A stretch of DNA of 16,660 nt, from contig DLGQ01000099.1 of assembly GCA_002482775.1 (NCBI GenBank), forward strand, positions 20,640 to 37,299, written 5' to 3'. Positions 12,722 to 16,660 of the stretch are shown one piece after another (the first letter of the stretch is position 1; each line of letters begins with the position of its first letter). A model generated the notes under the pieces. That model searched no databases. It was not told the DNA's origin and saw nothing but the letters and a program-made list of their open reading frames with translations. A program made the translations under genes and the position numbers. The DNA comes from Flavobacteriales bacterium UBA7690. Its GTDB lineage: Bacteria > Bacteroidota > Bacteroidia > Flavobacteriales_F > PHOS-HE28.

Positions 12722-15700
12722 TTAGAACTTCATGCGCGTGGTGCGACGTCCTTCGAGCTCCATCAACTTGCCGCGGTACTGCTCTTCCATCGCATCGAAA
12801 CGCTCCTGCATGGAGGCCCCGAAAGCGGTGTCAGCACGTGAAGTGGAACTGGCGAGACGACCCATCACCGCGTGTGTGATGGCCATGTCATCCAACAAGC
12901 GGCTGGCGAACTTCGGCTCCAAGCTCATGAAGTGGTTCAGGTTCTCTTCCATGATCGTAAAGAGGCGCTCGCTGATCACGTTCGCCTTGTCCTTCTCGCC
13001 GATGGCGTAGTACGCTTCCACCGTGGGTAGCAGGATCCGATCGAACGGCACGTTGCGCTCGGGCATCTTGGCCAGGGAGAGATCCAGGATCTTGCCTGCC
13101 TCTTCTTTGCGGCCTTCGGCGATCAAGGCCTCGGCCAAGCTGCTCATCTGTAGGCGAAGGTTGGTGGTCATGCGCAGGATGTTCTCGTCGAGGTAGATAT
13201 CGCCCTCGGTCTCCATGTTGCCCCACTTGAACTTGTCCATCACGTTGTGGTACATGATGTCCGTAGCCACCCGTCCCTGTTGGTTCGGGTTCGGGCTGTT
13301 CGGTGTGTACACCGGTACCACACGGTAGGTGAGGCCTTCCAGCTGGAAGTAGTCCTGTAGGTTGATGTAGCTGTCGGGACCGGTGGTGACCGCGAAGTAG
13401 ATCGGGCGCTTCCAGTTGTTGTTGGCCAAGAGGTCGAGGACCATCAGGTGGTTCTTCAGCAACACTTGGCGATCGATCTTCCAGTTCACGCGCGGCACCC
13501 AGCTCGTATCACCCGGCTGCAATGTGCCCGAGCCGAAGACCGCTGCGCTGTCCGCTGCAAGGCTGAAAAGGTCCGTGGGGAAGTAGGCGTCCTTCACCCC
13601 GCGTTGGAACAGTACCTGCATATTGCGGTCGTTGGTGACGAAGGCCATCATCTCGCGCAGGTCGCGGTAGTTCTTGTCTTGCGGGAGAAGGGCCACCACA
13701 TCGCGCGTTCCTTGCCTGTACTTCTCGGGGGCCATAGCGAACGGTACTGGTTCGCTCTCGTAGGCCTTGCGGCGCATTTGGTCGATGTACCAATCGGTGT
13801 TGAGCAGGCTCAGGTTCACCACGCGCACGTCGGTGCGGATACCTTCCACCTCTTGGGCGTACCACAGCGGGAACGTGTCGTTGTCACCATTGGTGAAGAG
13901 GATCGCGTTCGGCGCGCAACTTTCGAGGTAGTCGCTGGCGAGATCGCGAGCAGGCATCCGGGTGCTGCGGTCGTGGTCATCCCAGCCCTCGGCGACCATG
14001 ATCCCTGGCACGGCCAAGCAGAGTAGCGTGGCAAGCACACCATGCACCGTATCGTTCTTCAACACCCTACCCAGTAAGAAGAAGAGTCCTACGGCGGCGC
14101 CTCCGAGAATGGCCATGTAGAAGATGGAGTAGGAGATAGTGTGGTCGCCGTCCCATTCCACCACATATTTCAATACACCCAGACCCACGGCGGATCCTAC
14201 CACGGTGCCGAGTTCTTTTTGCGTGAGCGTGCGGGCCGCATCATACAACGCCATCACACCCAACCCGATCCAGATCGCGAAGGCATAGAACGAACCCACG
14301 TAGGCATAGTCACGTTCGCGCGGTTGGTACGGTGTCTGGTTCAGGTAGATCACGATCGCAACGCCGGTGAAGAAGAACAACAACATCACCACCGTCCAAT
14401 CCTTGGTGTGGCGTACAAGTTGGTACACGAGACCGATCACGCCCAAAAGCAACGGTAGCAGCAAGAACTTGTTGAAGGCTTTGTTGCTCGTCATACTGCT
14501 CGGCAGGTTGTCCTGGTTGCCGAGGTGTTGCGCGTCGATGGTCTTGATGCCCGAGAGCCAGTTGCCGTCGAGGATGTTCCCATGGCCCTGCAGATCGTTC
14601 TGGCGGCCCGCGAAATTCCACATGAAGTAGCGCCAGTACATCCAATTGAACTGGTAGTTGGTGAAGAAGGTCAGGTTCTCGCCGAAGGTGGGCTTGTAGA
14701 TGATGGTGGGTTTGCCTTCGCGATCCGTAGTGCGCATCGGGCGGCCTTGGAAGTCGCTCCAATCCTTGTAGGCATCCACATGGCTGCGTTGCGAGCTGTA
14801 CATGCGCGGGAATAGCATGGTGAACTCCTGCTGGTACACCGGCTCGCTGCCTTTCCGCGCGTCTGTGATGATGTACTCGTGTTTGATGGTATGCCCTGCG
14901 TTCTGTTCCACGAAATGTTCCGCGCTCCAACCATCGTAGAACTGCTTCACGGTACGGTCGTTCTTCTGGACCAGGTAGGTCGCCGTGTACACCGGGTTGC
15001 CGTCCTCCCGCTCGTTGGAGTAGGGTGAATCCCAGAACTGGCCGATGAGCAAGGGACGATCGCCGTACTGTTCACGGTTCAGGTAGCTCACCAGGTTGAA
15101 CACGTTCTCCGGGTTGTTCTCATCGATCGGCGGGTTCGCCAAGCTGCGGATCACCGTCATGGCATACGTACTGTAGCCCACGAGGATCACGGTCACACCA
15201 AGGATCACCGTATTGGCCACCACGCGACCCGTGCGCTGTGTCCAACGCAAGCCCATCACCACAAGGCCGAGCACCACGAGGAAGTAGATCAGGTTACCCG
15301 TGTTGAAGGGAAGTCCCATCCCGTTCACGAAGGCGAGCTCGAACTTGCCGGCCAGCTTCGCTACACCCGGAATGATGACCGCTTGGATCGTCCCCAGGAT
15401 GATAGCACTGATCACGAACGCGGTGATCATGCCCTTCGGTGTGGTCTCGTAACGCTTGAAGTAGTAAACCATGGCGATCGGCGGGATGCACAACAACGCC
15501 AAGAGCTGTACGCCGATACCGAGGCCGAGCAGGTAACAGATCAGGATGAGCCAACGTGTACTGTGCGACTCGTGCGCCACACTTTCCCATTTCAGGATGG
15601 CCCAGAACGTGATCGCCGTGAAGAACGAGGACATACTGTAGACCTCGGCTTCCACAGCGCTGAACCAGAAGCTGTCGCTCCACGTGTAGGCCAATGCGCC

Positions 15701-16072
15701 AATGATACCGCTGCCCAGTACGGCGATGAGGCTGCCGCTGGTGAGCACCTGACCTCCGCGTGTGGCCAGCTTGTGGGCCATGTGCGTGATGCTCCAGAAG
15801 AGGAACAGGATGCTGAACGAACTACAGAGCGCGCTGAGCGTGTTGATCGCGATAGGGACGTTCTCCGGCGAAACGAACGCGCTGAATACCCGCGCGATGA
15901 TCATGAACAACGGCGCTCCAGGCGGGTGACCCACCTCCAATTTGTTCGCCGTGGCCAGGAATTCACCGCAATCCCAGAAGCTGGCCGTGGGTTCCAGGGT
16001 GACGATGTACGTCCACGTAGCAACAAGGAACACCAGCCAACCGGTGATGATGTTCAGCTTCTTATAGTTCAT
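12722..16072 (-). CDS. DUF2723 multi-pass membrane protein, TMEM260-like putative O-mannosyltransferase
   Basis: About 1116 residues from the ATG at 16072 (MNYKKLNIITGW). The frame extends upstream to 16171, but those 33 residues are not membrane-like and lie close to the tRNA promoter, so I reject that start. The first helix is followed by a loop with FWDCGEF (32-38) and GHPPGAPLF (48-56), the signature region of DUF2723; acidic residues in such a loop are catalytic candidates in GT-C glycosyltransferases. I see about 14 hydrophobic segments up to about residue 690, then a soluble part (TNGDNDTFPLWYAQEVEG near 730) and TPR-like helices near 960-1060. The eukaryotic relative TMEM260 O-mannosylates Ig-like IPT domains, so protein glycosylation in the periplasm is a reasonable inference, not shown here. 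A possible weak -7 box, TATTTTCG, lies at 16145-16138 on the - strand. Confidence 0.88.
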   Translation of the reverse strand: MNYKKLNIITGWLVFLVATWTYIVTLEPTASFWDCGEFLATANKLEVGHPPGAPLFMIIARVFSAFVSPENVPIAINTLSALCSSFSILFLFWSITHMAHKLATRGGQVLTSGSLIAVLGSGIIGALAYTWSDSFWFSAVEAEVYSMSSFFTAITFWAILKWESVAHESHSTRWLILICYLLGLGIGVQLLALLCIPPIAMVYYFKRYETTPKGMITAFVISAIILGTIQAVIIPGVAKLAGKFELAFVNGMGLPFNTGNLIYFLVVLGLVVMGLRWTQRTGRVVANTVILGVTVILVGYSTYAMTVIRSLANPPIDENNPENVFNLVSYLNREQYGDRPLLIGQFWDSPYSNEREDGNPVYTATYLVQKNDRTVKQFYDGWSAEHFVEQNAGHTIKHEYIITDARKGSEPVYQQEFTMLFPRMYSSQRSHVDAYKDWSDFQGRPMRTTDREGKPTIIYKPTFGENLTFFTNYQFNWMYWRYFMWNFAGRQNDLQGHGNILDGNWLSGIKTIDAQHLGNQDNLPSSMTSNKAFNKFLLLPLLLGVIGLVYQLVRHTKDWTVVMLLFFFTGVAIVIYLNQTPYQPRERDYAYVGSFYAFAIWIGLGVMALYDAARTLTQKELGTVVGSAVGLGVLKYVVEWDGDHTISYSIFYMAILGGAAVGLFFLLGRVLKNDTVHGVLATLLCLAVPGIMVAEGWDDHDRSTRMPARDLASDYLESCAPNAILFTNGDNDTFPLWYAQEVEGIRTDVRVVNLSLLNTDWYIDQMRRKAYESEPVPFAMAPEKYRQGTRDVVALLPQDKNYRDLREMMAFVTNDRNMQVLFQRGVKDAYFPTDLFSLAADSAAVFGSGTLQPGDTSWVPRVNWKIDRQVLLKNHLMVLDLLANNNWKRPIYFAVTTGPDSYINLQDYFQLEGLTYRVVPVYTPNSPNPNQQGRVATDIMYHNVMDKFKWGNMETEGDIYLDENILRMTTNLRLQMSSLAEALIAEGRKEEAGKILDLSLAKMPERNVPFDRILLPTVEAYYAIGEKDKANVISERLFTIMEENLNHFMSLEPKFASRLLDDMAITHAVMGRLASSTSRADTAFGASMQERFDAMEEQYRGKLMELEGRRTTRMKF

Positions 16073-16175
16073 TTCGGGCGGGGGTCGGGATGCGGTAAGG
16101 GCCACACCTTCAGCCGGAAGGCTTTGGTGAGCGGTGGCGAAAATACCGAAAGTCCCGTGCGGGAGACCCACAACG

Positions 16176-16207
16176 TTTGGGCGACTAGCCCCGATCGTTT
16201 ACTTTTG
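16176..16207 (+). promoter_or_regulatory. Bacteroidetes-type promoter for tRNA-Gln
   Basis: TTTG at 16176-16179, a 20-base spacer, and TACTTTTG at 16200-16207. This matches the Bacteroidetes primary sigma factor form (TTTG, 19-21 bases, TAnnTTTG) at every defined base. Transcription would begin a few bases after 16207, leaving a short 5' leader before the mature tRNA at 16237. Confidence 0.8.
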
Positions 16208-16236
16208 CCGCGCTTTGGTGCCAGCTAAAGCGGAAC

Positions 16237-16309
16237 TGACCGATGGTGTAACTGGCAACACGTCTGATTTTGGTTCAGAAGAGTCCAGGTTCGAGCCCTG
16301 GTCGGTCAA
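16237..16309 (+). tRNA. tRNA-Gln (anticodon TTG)
   Basis: The 73 bases fold as a full cloverleaf. Acceptor TGACCGA pairs with TCGGTCA; the D-stem is GTGT/ACAC; the anticodon stem TCTGA/TCAGA encloses the loop TTTTGGT with anticodon TTG; the T-stem is CCAGG/CCTGG with loop TTCGAGC; the discriminator base is A at 16309. The following bases are CAG, so CCA is not encoded and must be added by an enzyme. The last 11 bases region (GGTCGGTCAAC from 16300) recurs twice downstream, once inverted and once direct. Confidence 0.97.
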
Positions 16310-16350
16310 CAGGAAAGCCCCGCGAATGCGGGGTTTTTTGTTGACCGACC
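16300..16350. repeat. Inverted repeat enclosing the tRNA terminator
   Basis: GGTCGGTCAAC at 16300-16310 (tRNA 3' end plus one base) is the exact reverse complement of GTTGACCGACC at 16340-16350. The terminator hairpin sits in the middle, so the whole stretch can form a long stem with the terminator as its tip. The outer arm competes with the tRNA acceptor stem if transcription reads through. Confidence 0.85.
16314..16339 (+). terminator. Intrinsic terminator of tRNA-Gln
   Basis: A perfect six-pair stem CCCCGC (16318-16323) / GCGGGG (16328-16333) with a GAAT loop is followed by six T. An A-run before the stem can extend pairing into the T-run. It lies nine bases after the tRNA discriminator and is oriented to end the tRNA transcript. 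Confidence 0.9.
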
Positions 16351-16351
16351 T

Positions 16352-16393
16352 ATCCGTGTGCGCAAAGCGCATACGGATGGCGCTGCAAGCGCC
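16352..16393. repeat. Two adjacent hairpin-forming palindromes
   Basis: First: ATCCGTGTGCGC (16352-16363), loop AAA, GCGCATACGGAT (16367-16378), twelve positions with a single G-T pair. Second, with no gap: GGCGCT (16379-16384), loop GCA, AGCGCC (16388-16393), perfect. Neither is followed by a T-run, so neither is a standard terminator. Confidence 0.75.
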
Positions 16394-16439
16394 GGGCGCT
16401 AGGTCCATGCCGCACGCAGCCTGGCGGAGATGCGGGAAA

Positions 16440-16484
16440 CCTTGGTCGGTCAACAGGAAATCCCCACGAATGCGGGTCTTTTTG
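16440..16484 (+). repeat. Second, decayed copy of the tRNA-Gln 3' end and terminator
   Basis: This 45-base stretch aligns without gaps to 16296-16340, exactly 144 bases upstream, with 40 of 45 bases identical. The core 16443-16460 is an 18-base perfect match covering the last bases of the tRNA and the following linker. The terminator half is weakened: one stem pair becomes A-C and the closing G and first T of the original are changed. No tRNA body precedes it, so it is not a functional tRNA. Confidence 0.85.
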
Positions 16485-16549
16485 GTTCGGATAGTCACAG
16501 AGGGACGTGAATGGACACTCACATCCGTGTCCCGATCACCTCCATTCGA
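16485..16549. other. Intergenic gap with a weak hairpin
   Basis: This lies between the tRNA repeat block and the end of the - strand peptidase-like gene. Bases 16502-16533 can fold as GGGACGTG against CGTGTCCC with two G-U pairs, and an inner GGACAC/GTGTCC alternative exists. It may end transcription of the - strand gene, but no T-run supports that on either strand. Nothing else is recognised here. Confidence 0.25.
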
Positions 16550-16660
16550 TCAGGCCACCCTGGGATCTTGCCTGATCAGTTCGCTCAAGCACGCGTGGAT
16601 CTCCGGCAGTGCAGCCTGGAAAACGACCGGTTGTTCATAGAAATACTCCACCGCCACCGC
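16550..16660 (-). CDS. C-terminal end of a probable M90/MtfA-type zinc-dependent peptidase
   Basis: The last 36 codons and TGA stop of a gene that enters from the right edge. The residues read AVAVEYFYEQPVVFQAALPE and then IHACLSELIRQDPRVA. The pattern A-V-A-x-E-Y-F-[YF]-E-x-P, a short helix, L-P-E-[IL]-[HY]-x-x-L-x-E-L-x-x-Q-D-P is what I recall from the C-terminus of M90-family zinc-dependent peptidases. The HExxH metal motif would lie outside the window, so catalysis cannot be judged. Reading on the opposite strand is not gene-like. The coding call is good; the family call is moderate because only the tail is seen. Confidence 0.6.
   Translation of the reverse strand, partial: AVAVEYFYEQPVVFQAALPEIHACLSELIRQDPRVA

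Noticed and set aside
16073..16171. Longer N-terminus for the DUF2723 protein from ATG 16171
   Set aside because: The added residues are unlike a membrane-protein start, and MNYKKLNIITGW directly precedes the first helix as expected for the family.
16440..16484. A second functional tRNA
   Set aside because: Only the 3' acceptor end is present. The preceding bases do not form D, anticodon or T arms.
16548..16577. 8-base inverted repeat GATCAGGC/GCCTGATC as a terminator
   Set aside because: It lies mostly within the end of the - strand coding region, has a 14-base loop and no T-run.
16134..16640. 168-codon frame on the + strand over the tRNA region, and a 107-codon frame on the - strand (16199-16522)
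   Set aside because: Both run through the tRNA, terminator and hairpins. Their repeated motif (SVNRK-PRMR-F) is just translation of the duplicated tRNA end.

Overview
The window looks like a Bacteroidota chromosome, most likely a GC-rich member of the Flavobacteriales. Three things support this: a type IX secretion system (T9SS) type B C-terminal sorting domain, two PorP/SprF-family proteins, and a promoter of the Bacteroidetes form (TTTG, 20 bases, TACTTTTG). Codon third positions are mostly G or C. No plasmid, phage or insertion-sequence genes are visible.

Left and centre (1-12106, + strand) is a surface-protein export locus. It opens with the 3' end of one PorP/SprF gene. A very large gene follows (714-8975, about 2750 residues): a secreted protein with a signal peptide, a CUB-like domain, 30 tandem Ig/PKD-like repeats of about 80 residues, and a CHU_C/T9SS type B sorting domain. 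Its stop overlaps the start of a second PorP/SprF gene (8972-9901). Three bases later comes a PorE-like lipid-free OmpA-family gene (9905-12106) with TPR, PD40 propeller, two carboxypeptidase-regulatory-like domains and an OmpA peptidoglycan-binding domain. The spacing argues for one translationally coupled cassette: giant cargo, its dedicated SprF-type partner, and a cell-wall tether. The best-known relative of this logic is the gliding adhesin SprB with SprF in Flavobacterium johnsoniae.

Right (12103-16072, - strand) are two genes transcribed toward the cassette: a large DUF2723 membrane protein (relative of the eukaryotic O-mannosyltransferase TMEM260), then, after 10 bases, a polysaccharide deacetylase with a complete NodB motif set. 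The deacetylase and the OmpA gene converge and share four bases across their stop codons.

Far right (16073-16660) holds a tRNA-Gln (TTG) with its own promoter and terminator. It is followed by an unusual block in which the tRNA 3' end plus terminator is repeated 144 bases downstream, with an inverted copy of the tRNA end and two adjacent hairpins in between. The window ends in the last 36 codons of a - strand gene resembling the C-terminus of M90/MtfA zinc-dependent peptidases.

Most striking: the giant protein has only three lysines after its signal peptide, a steep rise in acidic residues from N- to C-terminus, repeats identical in protein but scrambled in codons, and signs of two-repeat block duplication. 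The other odd region is the tRNA-end repeat block.
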